A stretch of 64,000 bases of DNA from Sulfolobales archaeon HS-7 (GCA_019704295.1 AP024596.1:1-64000), one strand, 5' to 3'; shown: positions 36,749 to 46,494, numbered from the stretch's first letter. The notes: a model not told the origin generated them from the sequence alone. Numbers and translations are program-made.

Positions 36749-37738
36749 ATGAGAGTTGCTGTAATCGGTGGTGGACCGGCGGGAATTTCCCTTGCTTATT
36801 TCCTGAAGGGAACCAAACATGAGGTAACGGTTTACGAGGCCCTCGATTCCTTAGGTTTAAAACCATGTGCTTGGGGGGTAATGAGGGGTCTTGAGGAGTA
36901 TATTACTATTCCCAGGGAATCCATCATTTCTACCCTAAAGGGATTTAAAATATACTTAGATGGTAAACTCCTTTACGACGTAAGGTTTGATCATTCCTTA
37001 GGATATATAATAGATAAGCCGCTATTCCTCGAGAAACTATCCGAGGGAATAGATGTCAGGAAGAAATCAAAGGTAACCAAAAAGGGAGAAAACTTAGAAG
37101 TAAACGGTGAGAAAATTGAAGCGGAAAAGGTAATTTACTCAACAGGACATTACGGATTAGACAGTTCACTATCAATTCCAGCTATTCAGTATTTGACGAA
37201 TTATAATCAAGATCCTGAGACAGTGGAAATGTACTTTTATTCCGACCTATTAGGCTACGGATGGGTCTTCCCAGATAATGTGGGGGCAAGAATAGGAATA
37301 GGCGGTTATAGCGAAGTTCCTTTCCTAAAAGAGAAGGTAAAGCAAATAGTTAAGGGAAAAACTCTGGGTTTTCACGGCGCTAGAGTAGTGGATTATGGTA
37401 TAGTAGAGAGCAGGTTGAATGGGGAATATGTAGGTGAGGCTTTAGGTACGGTTTACGCGGTTACGGGGGAAGGGATACGACCTTCCATTATGTCATCGCG
37501 TATAATGGCCGACTCTATTTTAAACAACGAGGACTTTAGTAAAGAGTTTAAGAAGAGCAAGCTTTATTGGTCCCTTCAGATACATGCGGATGTTATAAAA
37601 AGAGCTAAGTCCAGCAATTCGACAAAAGGACTCGAAAAAGTGTTAATGAGGGCGGATCCTAAACTAGTGATAAAATTTGCCCTTGGTGATTTCGATAAGA
37701 CGGATCTCTTCAAACTGTTTTTGAGGACTGTAATTTAA
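36749..37738 (+). CDS. FAD-dependent geranylgeranyl-reductase-family protein
   Basis: The 329-residue flavoprotein starts with the dinucleotide fold [17 protein letters not shown], has a PCAWGV motif like the conserved Cys loop of geranylgeranyl reductases, GYGWVFPD like the family's YxWxFP substrate-tunnel motif, and [12 protein letters not shown] in the second FAD region. Relatives saturate geranylgeranyl chains of archaeal lipids or quinones. At 329 residues it is shorter than typical archaeal GGRs, so the substrate is uncertain. It overlaps the convergent GT2 gene by 4 nt. Confidence 0.82.
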   Translation: MRVAVIGGGPAGISLAYFLKGTKHEVTVYEALDSLGLKPCAWGVMRGLEEYITIPRESIISTLKGFKIYLDGKLLYDVRFDHSLGYIIDKPLFLEKLSEGIDVRKKSKVTKKGENLEVNGEKIEAEKVIYSTGHYGLDSSLSIPAIQYLTNYNQDPETVEMYFYSDLLGYGWVFPDNVGARIGIGGYSEVPFLKEKVKQIVKGKTLGFHGARVVDYGIVESRLNGEYVGEALGTVYAVTGEGIRPSIMSSRIMADSILNNEDFSKEFKKSKLYWSLQIHADVIKRAKSSNSTKGLEKVLMRADPKLVIKFALGDFDKTDLFKLFLRTVI

Positions 37739-38472
37739 CTCCTTAGCTTATTAAGTATTGCCGATTCCGCCTTAAGATATAGCTTAGTTCTCAGTAACGG
37801 CTTGAACGGGGAGTAATATACTCTCAGTTTTATTACGGACAGAAACATGAGTAAAATAATCTTTAGCAGAGAACTTGAGATCTTGCTATCCTTTTCCTCA
37901 TGTTTCCACTCAACTGGAATTTCCTTTATTTTGAAACCTCTTCTCTTAAAGGCGTAAATTAAGTTAACATCGAATAAGAAATCGTTGATTATAAGTTCAT
38001 TAATTACTTCGTTGACCTTGTCTCTTTTAATTATCTTAAAACCCGCCTGAAAATCCTTCACACCTATTAATGAAGGAAAGAACAGTTTTACGACAAACTT
38101 AAACGCTTCATGTAGGAGTTTCCTCAGAAGAGGGAGTTCAGAGAACCTCCTTTTAAATATAACTAGATCGTAATCTTTTACAATAGTGAGAAATTCACTA
38201 ATTTTATCAGGGCTCACGGGAAGGTCTGCGTCAAGGAATATTATTACCTGTCCGTCCGCCATTTTCAGTCCCTCCTTTAACGAACCACCCTTTCCCAATC
38301 TCTGTGGGGTGTTATAGATAGTTGCACCTTTCTCTCTTGCTACATTGCAAGTTTCTACATCATTGTCACAAATGACTAGTATCTTATTTAGTTCGAAGTA
38401 GTGTGACAGTTCTTCTAACGTTTTCCCTATTCTCCCCTGTTCCTTGTAGGCCGGCACCACTATTGAGTACAT
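37735..38472 (-). CDS. GT2 glycosyltransferase, dolichyl-phosphate type
   Basis: The protein (245 residues) begins [19 protein letters not shown] and has FLDADLPVS (DxD-like metal site), [13 protein letters not shown] and [12 protein letters not shown], all typical of dolichyl-phosphate glucosyl/mannosyltransferase-like GT2 enzymes. C-terminal hydrophobic stretches may lean on the membrane. It would charge a lipid phosphate with a sugar for surface glycosylation. ATG 38472 is chosen over 38520 because it opens the catalytic domain and TATA-like elements lie at 38488-38510. Confidence 0.85.
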   Translation of the reverse strand: MYSIVVPAYKEQGRIGKTLEELSHYFELNKILVICDNDVETCNVAREKGATIYNTPQRLGKGGSLKEGLKMADGQVIIFLDADLPVSPDKISEFLTIVKDYDLVIFKRRFSELPLLRKLLHEAFKFVVKLFFPSLIGVKDFQAGFKIIKRDKVNEVINELIINDFLFDVNLIYAFKRRGFKIKEIPVEWKHEEKDSKISSSLLKIILLMFLSVIKLRVYYSPFKPLLRTKLYLKAESAILNKLRS

Positions 38473-38941
38473 GAAGTACAAATGTCGTTTAAATCGCAAA
38501 ATATAAAAGAGTATCTCCATCGTCTTAACTTACGGTTTTACCTTCACGTACTTTGAGAGAAATCTTTCGATAAGCCTATATTCCTTATTAATACGGTATA
38601 TCTATAACAGTTTTTAGTAAGTATAAAAGTATATTATTTAACATAATTTAATATTTTAAACTAGCTTATAAGGTTTATAGAATCGTTTGCTAACCTGTAA
38701 ATATAGAGCAGAACAAAAGTTCTAAAGGTAAAGGGCATGTTACTTAAGTTAAAGATAAGGATGTATGAGCAAATATAGAGTGATGATAAGGAAGTTTCTA
38801 CATGTTTCAACCGCGCCTGGTAGGAAAGGAAGTGAGAAGGCGAAAACTTAGGTAAATTAATGCTAAGTAATACTGAAAAATTCTATAAGGCATTCAAAAC
38901 ACGCCTCAACTTTTATTACGCGTCCCTAACAATATTAGGTA
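38473..38941. other. Intergenic region with one doubtful mini-ORF
   Basis: The region is very AT-rich around 38590-38670. A 28-codon frame (38765-38851) starting MSKYRVMIRKFLHVSTAPGR has a purine-rich aagg 4 nt before its ATG and a basic composition, but no family support. A TATA-like cttttatta near 38909-38917 fits the gene at 38942. Confidence 0.35.
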
Positions 38942-40192
38942 ATGAAAACAGTTATTGTAGGTTCTGGTCCAGCAGGTGTGTATTCCGCTATTATGCTTGC
39001 ACGAAATTCTAAGGTAACATTAATAGACGAAAGCGAGAAACTGGGAGGAACGTGCATCTTGTATGGATGTATGCCATCAAAGGCAATGTTACATGCTACA
39101 CATATAATTTACTCAGCACGTTCTCTAGGGAAGGAATTGAATTTTACTCAAGATGAGATAATAAAACTAGCCAAGGATACTGTGAATAGGTTATCCAAAG
39201 GAGTTGAGTACACTCTATCAAGTTACGACGTGGAGGTTATACATGGTAAAGCCGAATTATCAGACGGTACGATAAAAGTTGGAAACCAAAGCATAGACTC
39301 TAATGGCATTATAGTAGCCACAGGTACGGTAAAACCTCAGGTAGAAAACACAATTGCTTCTGACGACATTCCTTACCTGTCTCAAAAGATCTCCTCGGCA
39401 GTAATCATAGGAGGTGGGGCAGGAGGTGTAGAATATGGCGATTTGTTAAGCGAGTGGGGTGTTGATCTCTCAATTGTAGAACGAGGTCCTACACTCCTCC
39501 CTAATTCTGATCCCGACTTGTCAAATGCCGTCACTACTACCTTTAAGAAGAAGGGTGTTAAGCTTTACTTGAATAAAAACGTTAAGAAAATTGAGAAAGG
39601 TATTGTAATTCTAGATGATGAAACGAAAATTACTGGAGATGTTGTCATCTTCTCCTTCGGCAGGAAACCTAACGTAGCTGGTTTTGAGGCCTTGTCGAGG
39701 GGAGGTCCAATAAAGGTGGACAAGACCATGTATACCGGCATGGGAAAAATATATGCAGCTGGTGACGTTACAGGTACCTATACCGCTCATGAAGCCATAC
39801 ATGAAGGAATTGTTGCCTCGTTAAATCTTTTAGGGATTGAAAAGGAGTTCGTCTCGGACTTTGTTCCGAAGGTAATATACGCTAAGCCAGAAATAGCGAC
39901 TATCGGTAGGATGTCAGGAAATTCAGTAAAAGTGAATTACGCCGAATTAGGAAGAGCGATAGCGGAGAAGAATACGTCAGGGTTTCTTAAACTATTTTAT
40001 GACGGGGGTAGGATAAACGGAGCAGTAATTTACGGAGAGCATGCTGAGGACATAGCAAATCTCATTTCACTCATTATATCGCAAAATTTGAGTATGCAGG
40101 CGGTTTTCGATAATGTATTTGCACATCCATCCTATATGGAGATTCTTTGGGAAGCGCTAGGGAGAGCGCTTGGGTACTTCAGAGGTAAGTAA
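38942..40192 (+). CDS. Dihydrolipoamide dehydrogenase-like flavoprotein
   Basis: The 416-residue disulfide oxidoreductase has the FAD fold VIVGSGPAGVYSA, the redox-active cysteines in GGTCILYGCMPSK, the NAD-binding fold VIIGGGAGGVEYG, the second FAD motif IYAAGDVTGTYT and the C-terminal HPSYME with the catalytic His and Glu. The family reoxidises lipoamide or other dithiols with NAD(P). It is shorter than usual (about 460) and no 2-oxoacid dehydrogenase genes are nearby, so the true substrate is open. Leaderless start from the TATA at about 38909-38917. Confidence 0.88.
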   Translation: MKTVIVGSGPAGVYSAIMLARNSKVTLIDESEKLGGTCILYGCMPSKAMLHATHIIYSARSLGKELNFTQDEIIKLAKDTVNRLSKGVEYTLSSYDVEVIHGKAELSDGTIKVGNQSIDSNGIIVATGTVKPQVENTIASDDIPYLSQKISSAVIIGGGAGGVEYGDLLSEWGVDLSIVERGPTLLPNSDPDLSNAVTTTFKKKGVKLYLNKNVKKIEKGIVILDDETKITGDVVIFSFGRKPNVAGFEALSRGGPIKVDKTMYTGMGKIYAAGDVTGTYTAHEAIHEGIVASLNLLGIEKEFVSDFVPKVIYAKPEIATIGRMSGNSVKVNYAELGRAIAEKNTSGFLKLFYDGGRINGAVIYGEHAEDIANLISLIISQNLSMQAVFDNVFAHPSYMEILWEALGRALGYFRGK

Positions 40193-40541
40193 GAGTCGAA
40201 TTACCTGCTGCAAATAGGTTTTCCCGCTTCTTAGCTTCAGGTAGAGGATTAGTTTGATAGACTTTACGATCCGTTCTGACCTAGATCTTAACTGACCCTC
40301 GATGTCCCATATGGGACCGGCAAGTGAAGTGCCTCGCAAACCCTCGCTTATGCTTCTTACTTACGCTTCATCTGCAACTCCTATTGATATCTGCTCTTCG
40401 GAAACTAGTTTTAAATATAAGGAGACGTAAGGCTAACGGGATAGCTCCCTTAACTCTCCTCATCATAAAATTATCAGGTTCTTAGGTATATTACACTGAT
40501 AAAATGCTACTAATCTGAGATTTTGGACGAAACAGGACAAT
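40193..40541. other. Intergenic region with possible decayed coding DNA
   Basis: A minus-strand frame (40157-40339) encodes AGPIWDIEGQLRSRSERI with protein-like composition but overlaps the preceding gene and lacks a start signal; it may be the remnant of a mobile-element ORF. The string gggatagctccc near 40438 recurs in part at 32174. No intact gene or RNA is supported. Confidence 0.35.
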
Positions 40542-41504
40542 TTATTCGAGAATTTTCGGACCACTACCAACTCCAGTAACGATAGGTTTTGCTCCGATAT
40601 TACTAAGAAAATTAACTACCTTATTTACACTATCACTCTCGCATATTATGTAGGGGTTTGGTCCAGCATCAAAAGTATAGGCCATATCACCGTTTTCTAG
40701 AACCCATTGCATAATTTCGAACGAAATCTCATTTAGGTAAAGAACAGGGGGCCAAGAGTCTAAGATTACTGCGTGCATATTATTACTATGCTTCATTACT
40801 ATCCTGTAAAAGTTCGCCTTATCTCTAGATTTTATCGTCTCAACTAATTTCATTACATCGTCTTCTATCGTTTTTAGCCTGCAATGCAAGAGCTGAGAGG
40901 TATTCACTCGTAACATCGCGTTTCTAGAACTAATAGGTTTTCTACTCTCTTTAACAATTCCTACTATTACTTTTAACGGCCAATGTTCTGGGGGGAAAAG
41001 CTGTTCGCAGTACGAATCGCTTCCCTCACCAGAGTTCCCTCTATACCATATTACAATACCGCCAAACACGCTTCTGCATGCGCTTCCCGAACCTATTCTA
41101 GATAATATAGACATCTCCCTTTTAGACAAGTTAAGATGTAACGCCTCGTTTGCTCCAACTACAATTCCCGCAATTCCCGCTGCTGATGACGCTAATCCCG
41201 CACCTACAGGAAAGTTAGTGTAAGATACAGCTTCAAGGAAAACATTACCGTAGAGTTCTCTTATTTTATTCATTACTCGTCCTGCGTAATCCCCTACTTC
41301 GGTTTCTTCAAGTTCTCTTCCATTAACTACTATTCTATCATTTCCTTTACCCTCGTAAAACTTAAGTTCGCTAATAACTGACATTTCCTCTCCTAGCGTT
41401 ATCGACACGCTTGAATTCAGAGGAAGATTGAGTTTTTCGTCTCTTTTTCCCCAGTATTTTATTAGAGCTATGTTCGAGGGAGATGAAACCTTAATCGATT
41501 TCAT
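40542..41504 (-). CDS. mvaD: Diphosphomevalonate decarboxylase
   Basis: The 320-residue GHMP-family enzyme carries PSNIALIKYWGKRD with LNLPLNSSVSITL, the phosphate loop GLASSAAGIAG, GSGSACRSVFGG and the catalytic Asp in YTFDAGPNP. It makes isopentenyl diphosphate from diphosphomevalonate, the last step of the classical mevalonate pathway found in Sulfolobales among archaea. It overlaps phosphomevalonate kinase, the preceding pathway enzyme, by 14 nt, forming an operon with the MTAP gene. Confidence 0.93.
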   Translation of the reverse strand: MKSIKVSSPSNIALIKYWGKRDEKLNLPLNSSVSITLGEEMSVISELKFYEGKGNDRIVVNGRELEETEVGDYAGRVMNKIRELYGNVFLEAVSYTNFPVGAGLASSAAGIAGIVVGANEALHLNLSKREMSILSRIGSGSACRSVFGGIVIWYRGNSGEGSDSYCEQLFPPEHWPLKVIVGIVKESRKPISSRNAMLRVNTSQLLHCRLKTIEDDVMKLVETIKSRDKANFYRIVMKHSNNMHAVILDSWPPVLYLNEISFEIMQWVLENGDMAYTFDAGPNPYIICESDSVNKVVNFLSNIGAKPIVTGVGSGPKILE

Positions 41505-42453
41505 TTTCTACTCTGACTCCATTATCTTCGATAACCTTAATTACGTTGTTTACATTCTTTCTTAATTCCTCGATATCCGTTGTACCCCTTTCAATCAGGA
41601 AGAATATCGAGTCTCCTCCTCCCGCACCAGGAAGTTCCACCAGAAGCAGTTTAGTGAATTTAGAGTAATATTCCTCAAGCTGATCTTCAAGGGAAAAGGG
41701 ATCGAAGAGTCCTACCTTCTGAAATATTCTCCTCAATCTCAGCTTAGCTCTCCTAACGTGAAGTACTGCGTTTTCTAACATACCTCTCTTAAGGAGTGTT
41801 ACGGCCATTTCATTCTCATCATTGACTTCCTGTAGTAAATAAGTCAGTTTGAGAGTTCTCAGTTTGGTAAAGAACTCGTCTACGAGGGATTTAGTATCTG
41901 CACTGTTTCCTGTAAACGATAAGAACATATCGTAATCGTTACCTATTTTTAGAGGCTCTATATAATATTTCCCTTCTGAGAACCTCCTATATATTAAACT
42001 ACCATACGTTGCAGCTGCGATATCGAAACCGCTTCCAGTTCCCCTTTGACGCAAAGCGTTAGCTTTTTGAGCGCACTCGTGGATTGCGTTGAGGTCCCAT
42101 GTCCCTCCAGTCATATAAAGGAGCGCTGCCGCGAGAGCTACTGTAGCCGCTGATGAACTTCCTAGGCCTGTTTTCTTACCGTTTACCTGAAAGTCGTTAT
42201 CGTTTTGTAAGGTTATCTCGAACTTCTTTTCAGCTTTTATGTTACATGCCTCTAATACCGACTTGGTGAGCTCATTTCCTGGGTAGTCGAATTCTCCGTA
42301 AGACGTTCTAAACAAGTACTTATCCGACTCCTCAACGCTACAGTAAACTCTCCTATTTATAGCCAGTACGTGGGAGATTCCTCCGTTGACTACGGTGTAG
42401 TTTCCTACCCAGAGGACTTTCCCCGGTGCTGAGACCGCTACTCGTTTTATCAT
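41491..42453 (-). CDS. Phosphomevalonate kinase
   Basis: The 320-residue GHMP kinase begins VAVSAPGKVLWVGNYTVV, has the ATP loop GLGSSSAATVALAAAL and the C-terminal GAGGGDSIFFL. This pattern plus its position directly before diphosphomevalonate decarboxylase identifies it as the Sulfolobus-type phosphomevalonate kinase. It overlaps the MTAP gene by 4 nt and mvaD by 14 nt, so all three are translated from one message. Confidence 0.9.
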   Translation of the reverse strand: MIKRVAVSAPGKVLWVGNYTVVNGGISHVLAINRRVYCSVEESDKYLFRTSYGEFDYPGNELTKSVLEACNIKAEKKFEITLQNDNDFQVNGKKTGLGSSSAATVALAAALLYMTGGTWDLNAIHECAQKANALRQRGTGSGFDIAAATYGSLIYRRFSEGKYYIEPLKIGNDYDMFLSFTGNSADTKSLVDEFFTKLRTLKLTYLLQEVNDENEMAVTLLKRGMLENAVLHVRRAKLRLRRIFQKVGLFDPFSLEDQLEEYYSKFTKLLLVELPGAGGGDSIFFLIERGTTDIEELRKNVNNVIKVIEDNGVRVENEID

Positions 42454-43160
42454 ACCTTGATCAACGCTTCTAAGACGACTTTAGCTCCCGCTATAGCCCT
42501 TTCCTCTAACTCCTCTCGCGCTATCCACTCTCCCCCTTTCACTAGGTTATCGCTTATTATTAGCACTCCAGCTGTCCTTACCTTTCTTAATTTCCCTAAC
42601 ATAAAGAGGGTAGCCAGTTCCATTTCCACTGCAACCACTCCTCTTTCAGCCCATCGTTTGGCGAAGCTTTCATCTTCGGCATAAAACGCATCGCTTGAGA
42701 AGACGTCTCCCTTTATTACCGGAATATTTGAGTTTTTGAATTGACCCATAATTTCGTAAGTAAGTTCGATATCTGGTGAAGTACTTAGTCCTATATCCTC
42801 TTTCAGATATTGGGAGAAGAGACCTCCAGAATTATGATAGGCTCCGGTGGCTATTACAAATTCGCCCACATTAACTTCAGGTACTAATGAGCCAGCAGTT
42901 CCGTATCTCACGAAATGGGAAATACCTAGAGACGATAACTCCTCAATGACTATGGCTATAGACGGTCCTCCAATGCCATGAGAAGCCATAGTAACTTTTT
43001 TTCCTTTATAGATACCCGTGTAAACGAGAAATCCTCTGTTCTCGTTAACTAATTTAGTCTCCTCTAAAAGGGAGGAGAGCAACCTAATTCGACCTGGATC
43101 TCCCGAAATTAGGGCCCTATCTGCTACTGCGCTTTTATCTGCTTTAATGTGGATAGGCAT
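42450..43160 (-). CDS. mtnP: 5'-methylthioadenosine / purine nucleoside phosphorylase
   Basis: The 236-residue protein has GDPGRIRLLSSLL, NENRGFLVYTG, HGIGGPSIAIVIEEL, RYGTAGSLV, FSSDAFYAEDE and VEMELATLF, closely following the hexameric S. solfataricus MTA phosphorylase. It splits methylthioadenosine or purine nucleosides with phosphate, for salvage. It heads the operon with phosphomevalonate kinase and mvaD. Divergent promoter region to bcp. Confidence 0.93.
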   Translation of the reverse strand: MPIHIKADKSAVADRALISGDPGRIRLLSSLLEETKLVNENRGFLVYTGIYKGKKVTMASHGIGGPSIAIVIEELSSLGISHFVRYGTAGSLVPEVNVGEFVIATGAYHNSGGLFSQYLKEDIGLSTSPDIELTYEIMGQFKNSNIPVIKGDVFSSDAFYAEDESFAKRWAERGVVAVEMELATLFMLGKLRKVRTAGVLIISDNLVKGGEWIAREELEERAIAGAKVVLEALIKV

Positions 43161-43212
43161 GGGGAGAAAATTGAATCAAAGCTTATAAGGTGTATTTTCC
43201 AAAGAGAAGTTT

Positions 43213-43668
43213 ATGCAGGAAGGGGAATTGGCTCCGGACTTCGAAGGAATAGCGTCTAATGGTGAGAAAATTAGGCTTTCTTCCTTCAAGGGGAAAAAGG
43301 TAATCTTATACTTTTATCCACGAGCTTTTACGCCAGGTTGTACACGTGAAACGGAAAGATTTGCTCAACTTTACGATGAGTTCGTTAAACGTAATGCGGT
43401 AATAATAGGAATAAGTGTCGATACAACCGAAAAGCAGAGGAAGTTTGCGGAAACTTATTGTCAAAACAAATTTCTCATGGTTTCGGATAAGGAAAAGACC
43501 ATCTCTAAGACATTTGGAGTACTTAATGAGAAGGGAACAAGTGCACAAAGAGTCACCTTTATCATCGACGAAAACGGAAAGGTAATGAAAGTCCTTAAGG
43601 ATCTAAAGAGTGCGGAACAGCACGCAGATAAAGCCTTAGAACTTCTTTCGGCAAATGTAACACAGTGA
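43213..43668 (+). CDS. bcp: Peroxiredoxin, Bcp/PrxQ type
   Basis: The 151-residue thioredoxin-fold enzyme has YPRAFTPGCTRETERF with the peroxidatic Cys, APDFEG at the N-terminus and GTSAQRVTFIID near the end. A second Cys in TYCQNKF could be the resolving residue, though its spacing is unlike the C-x4-C of classic PrxQ. It reduces peroxides in the cytoplasm. The TATA gcttataagg (43181-43190) lies about 27 nt upstream, so the transcript is probably leaderless. Confidence 0.92.
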   Translation: MQEGELAPDFEGIASNGEKIRLSSFKGKKVILYFYPRAFTPGCTRETERFAQLYDEFVKRNAVIIGISVDTTEKQRKFAETYCQNKFLMVSDKEKTISKTFGVLNEKGTSAQRVTFIIDENGKVMKVLKDLKSAEQHADKALELLSANVTQ

Positions 43669-43719
43669 AATAGCCTGTCCTAATGAATAGCACTTTCTGC
43701 TTTTTCACCTTGTTAAAGA

Positions 43720-43850
43720 ACTCCCTGGAAGGTGAGGGACCCTCTCACCCAACATCAGGATTATGATCACTGCGTCTCACATAAACTGGCTAGAGGAGGA
43801 GAGGCAAACCGTGCGGTTCCACGCTTAACCCTCTCGTTAACGCTTACCTG
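43720..43850 (+). mobile_element. Decayed transposon tail relic H
   Basis: It contains a hairpin (ggtgag-ggaccct-ctcacc, 43731-43749) and a frame reading DYDHCVSHKLARGGEA, which aligns with NYNHSRSHIDAKATA of relic F. The DNA string attatgatcactgcgtctca corresponds to the attataatcactcacggagt of relic F. It looks like the eroded 3' end of the same type of element. The hairpin might now also help end bcp transcription. Confidence 0.4.
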
Positions 43851-43948
43851 TTGGTATATTATTTACAAGCTCATTTTTAAATAGAGCTATTTCAAAGGTT
43901 CCTCCCTTGATCCCCTCCACATGAAGATAGATGAAAAATGATAGCAGG

Positions 43949-45871
43949 CTAGTTTAGAGACAGATCCATACTTCTACTATGGATCTTATACTCTATCTTC
44001 TCGACGAATTTCTCGATTTCCGTCTTGATCAAATCTTTTTGTCCCCTAACTCTCACTGTTAATGTCCCCTCATTCATCTCCTTTTCCCCTACTACTATTA
44101 TATAGGGTATTCTCTTAAGTCTGGCATTTCTTATTCTGTACTCAAGCGTAGATTCGCTTCCATCAATTGTAACCCTTATGTTTCTTTCCCTCATTTTTCC
44201 TGCAATTGAATTCGCAAAGTCTTCATATTTTTTACTCACTGGAAGAATAACGACTTGAATTGGTGTTAACCATAGGGGTAGATTACCCGCAGTATGTTCC
44301 AGCACTATTCCCATGAATCTTCCTATTGATCCTAGTATAGCCCTGTGAATTATTATAGGAACATGCTCCCTATCATCCTTCCCCATATATTTCGCCCCGA
44401 GTAGTCCCGCTAGATTGAAGTCCAGTTGTACGGTGGAGACAGCGTAGGCATATTCCGGCTTTCCGGTAAAGTCTAGAACATATACATCTATTTTAGGTCC
44501 GTAAAATGCACCGTCTCCTTCCTTTACGGTGAAGTTAACTCCTATTTTCTCCAGCACGTTTCTTAAAGCGTTCTCCGCCTTATCCCACAGCTCATCTGAA
44601 CCTATCCTCTTTTCGGGCCTAGTCGCTAGGACGAAGATGGGCTTCATATCGAAAAGCCTAAAGGTCTCATTCATCATTTCGATGATTTCGGAAACGATGT
44701 CCTCAATCTGTTCCTCAGATACGAAGACATGTGCGTCATTCTGTTGTAAGACACGAGTTCTTAAAAGACCGTCTAATGTGCCCTCTAACTCATATCTGTG
44801 TACAATCCCGAATTCTGACAGCTTAAACGGTAGGTCTCTGTAGCTTCTCGTCTTCGCATTGAAGATCGCTATGTGGAATGGACAATTCATAGGCTTTAAC
44901 ACATACTTATCGTTTTCATCTGAGAATGGAACCACTTCGTACATATTCTCTCTGTATTTTTCCAAATGACCCGTCTTTTTCCATAATTCCGTTCTCCCTA
45001 TAAAGGGAGTCATGACCTCCATATAGCCGTGTTTTTTATCAAGCTCTCTAGCATATTGTAACAGTTCGTTATAAACTACGAAGCCGTCAGGTAAAATAAA
45101 CGGCGAACCTGGAGATATTTCAGTGAACATGAAAAGTTCAAGCTCCTTACCTATAACCTTATGATCCCTTCTTTTCCTCTCTTCAAGAATCTGAAGGTAT
45201 TCCTTTAGCAGACTTTCCTTTGGGAATGATATCCCGTATATTCTGGTAAGCGTCTCTCTCTTGCTGTCCCCTCTCCAGTAAGAACCAGACAATTTCAGTA
45301 ATTTTACCGCCTTTATGTATCCAGACGATGGAATATGCGGACCTCGACAAAGATCCACATAAGGACCATCTCTATAAGCCGATAGCGCCTCATTACTTTC
45401 CTCTATTATTTCTAATTTGAACTTGTTATCCTTAAACATCTCCCTGGCTTGTTCCTTGGTTAGTTCAATTCTCTCAAACTTAACGTCGTCCTTGACTAAC
45501 TTCTTAACTTCTTCCTCTAGTTTTGGTAGGTCGGAATCCCCTATTTTAAGGTTGTAGAAATCATAATAGAATCCCTCGTCTATTGGCGGACCTATGGTGG
45601 GGAGCGCATCAGGGTAGAGTTTCTTTACGGCTGCGGCCAACAGATGGGATGTCGAATGCCAGAAAACCTCCTTTCCTTCCTTGTCGTCAAAGGTTAAAAA
45701 CTCTATGACGTCTCCTTCTTTTGCTATATCTCCAACTGCTCTTGAAAGATCGTAAAGCTTCCCATTAATTTTGGCAATTAACACATCACGCTTCCTAGAT
45801 TTCTTACTGAGTTGATATAACGTGGAATTTGGTTCCACGTCTACCTCAATCCCATCGATAATTACTCTCAT
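43949..45871 (-). CDS. thrS: Threonyl-tRNA synthetase, bacterial-type with TGS and editing domains
   Basis: The 640-residue protein has an N-terminal TGS domain (about 1-60), the SAD editing domain with HSTSHLL and the later YVDLCRGPH, the class II core with MNCPFHIA (zinc Cys), and a C-terminal anticodon-binding domain (PIQVVILPVSKKY). It can charge tRNA-Thr and probably edit Ser-tRNA-Thr. This full-length layout differs from the catalytic/editing split described for several crenarchaea. ATG 45871 is preferred over TTG 45874; a TATA-like gcttttaaaa lies about 27 nt upstream. Confidence 0.93.
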   Translation of the reverse strand: MRVIIDGIEVDVEPNSTLYQLSKKSRKRDVLIAKINGKLYDLSRAVGDIAKEGDVIEFLTFDDKEGKEVFWHSTSHLLAAAVKKLYPDALPTIGPPIDEGFYYDFYNLKIGDSDLPKLEEEVKKLVKDDVKFERIELTKEQAREMFKDNKFKLEIIEESNEALSAYRDGPYVDLCRGPHIPSSGYIKAVKLLKLSGSYWRGDSKRETLTRIYGISFPKESLLKEYLQILEERKRRDHKVIGKELELFMFTEISPGSPFILPDGFVVYNELLQYARELDKKHGYMEVMTPFIGRTELWKKTGHLEKYRENMYEVVPFSDENDKYVLKPMNCPFHIAIFNAKTRSYRDLPFKLSEFGIVHRYELEGTLDGLLRTRVLQQNDAHVFVSEEQIEDIVSEIIEMMNETFRLFDMKPIFVLATRPEKRIGSDELWDKAENALRNVLEKIGVNFTVKEGDGAFYGPKIDVYVLDFTGKPEYAYAVSTVQLDFNLAGLLGAKYMGKDDREHVPIIIHRAILGSIGRFMGIVLEHTAGNLPLWLTPIQVVILPVSKKYEDFANSIAGKMRERNIRVTIDGSESTLEYRIRNARLKRIPYIIVVGEKEMNEGTLTVRVRGQKDLIKTEIEKFVEKIEYKIHSRSMDLSLN

Positions 45872-45939
45872 CAAAATCCTTACACTTATTGCTTTTTAAA
45901 AGCTTAATAGCGTTAAACGTTTTAGTCTATTAGAGACTG

Positions 45940-46329
45940 ATGACAAGAAGCGGTGAATCCAGCTATGTGTACAAGAAGGGAGGAAATAGAGGAGGAGATT
46001 CGCCTAAAAAGAGAGAGGATTCGGAAGATGAAGGAGAAAATTGGGGAAGTGGAGATAGATTTAGCAAAGATCTATCATTTGCAGGAGAAAGTCGAGGAGA
46101 GATTGAATACGAAGAGGAATGTTTAGATCTCCTTAGGGAATTGATGTTAGCGGCTAGCGAGGAAGCTAGCCTTCATCTTAGATTGGTAAACCTTCTCAAC
46201 GAGGCCAGAAACGAGACAATAAGACTTTCAGGTATGATAGCTATGCTTGCGTTTTTTGAAGATAAGAGGGAAATAGCTAAACTTAGGCGGGAAATTGAAC
46301 CTTTCTTCCAGAAATACGTTGATGCATAG
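45940..46329 (+). CDS. Small protein; C-terminal half reliable, N-terminal frame doubtful
   Basis: This 129-codon frame begins at an ATG about 22-26 nt after a TATA-like ttaaacgtttta, so a leaderless message could start here. Its C-terminal 70 residues (CLDLLRELMLAASEEASLHL onward) look like a genuine helical protein. The first about 55 residues are Gly/Ser/Glu/Lys-rich and look like an off-frame reading of the overlapping coiled-coil frame at 45965-46126. An ATG at 46143 gives a 62-residue version. Either two small coupled genes, or one gene with a frameshift near 46115-46126, would explain this. No family was recognised. Confidence 0.5.
   Translation: MTRSGESSYVYKKGGNRGGDSPKKREDSEDEGENWGSGDRFSKDLSFAGESRGEIEYEEECLDLLRELMLAASEEASLHLRLVNLLNEARNETIRLSGMIAMLAFFEDKREIAKLRREIEPFFQKYVDA
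45965..46126 (+). CDS. Short coiled-coil frame overlapping the previous ORF
   Basis: The 53-residue product (MCTRREEIEEEIRLKRERIR then KMKEKIGEVE) has a regular heptad pattern, as expected of a true coiled coil. It overlaps the 5' part of the 45940-46329 frame in another phase, and its stop lies 16 nt before the ATG at 46143. The helical character continues in the second frame, so the two parts may once have been, or may still be, one protein joined by a -1 shift. Confidence 0.45.
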   Translation: MCTRREEIEEEIRLKRERIRKMKEKIGEVEIDLAKIYHLQEKVEERLNTKRNV

Positions 46330-46494
46330 AGCGTCAGCACTTATTGTAGAGTTTCAGTTAGAACTTTAGGTTTACCCCTATACAGATAACACCTTGTAGA
46401 AGTTCGTTTTTAAAAAATTTTAAGAAAAGTTAACTAAAAGCAATCATTCAATTATGAAAACTCTTAAATTAACCTAATTTGTAGTATTTAAGCG

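Noticed and set aside
38765..38851. 28-codon basic mini-ORF
   Set aside because: Only a weak purine stretch before the ATG and no homology cue; noted in the intergenic entry but not called.
40157..40339. 60-codon minus-strand frame
   Set aside because: Overlaps the end of the flavoprotein gene and lacks a start signal; at best a fragment of a lost ORF.
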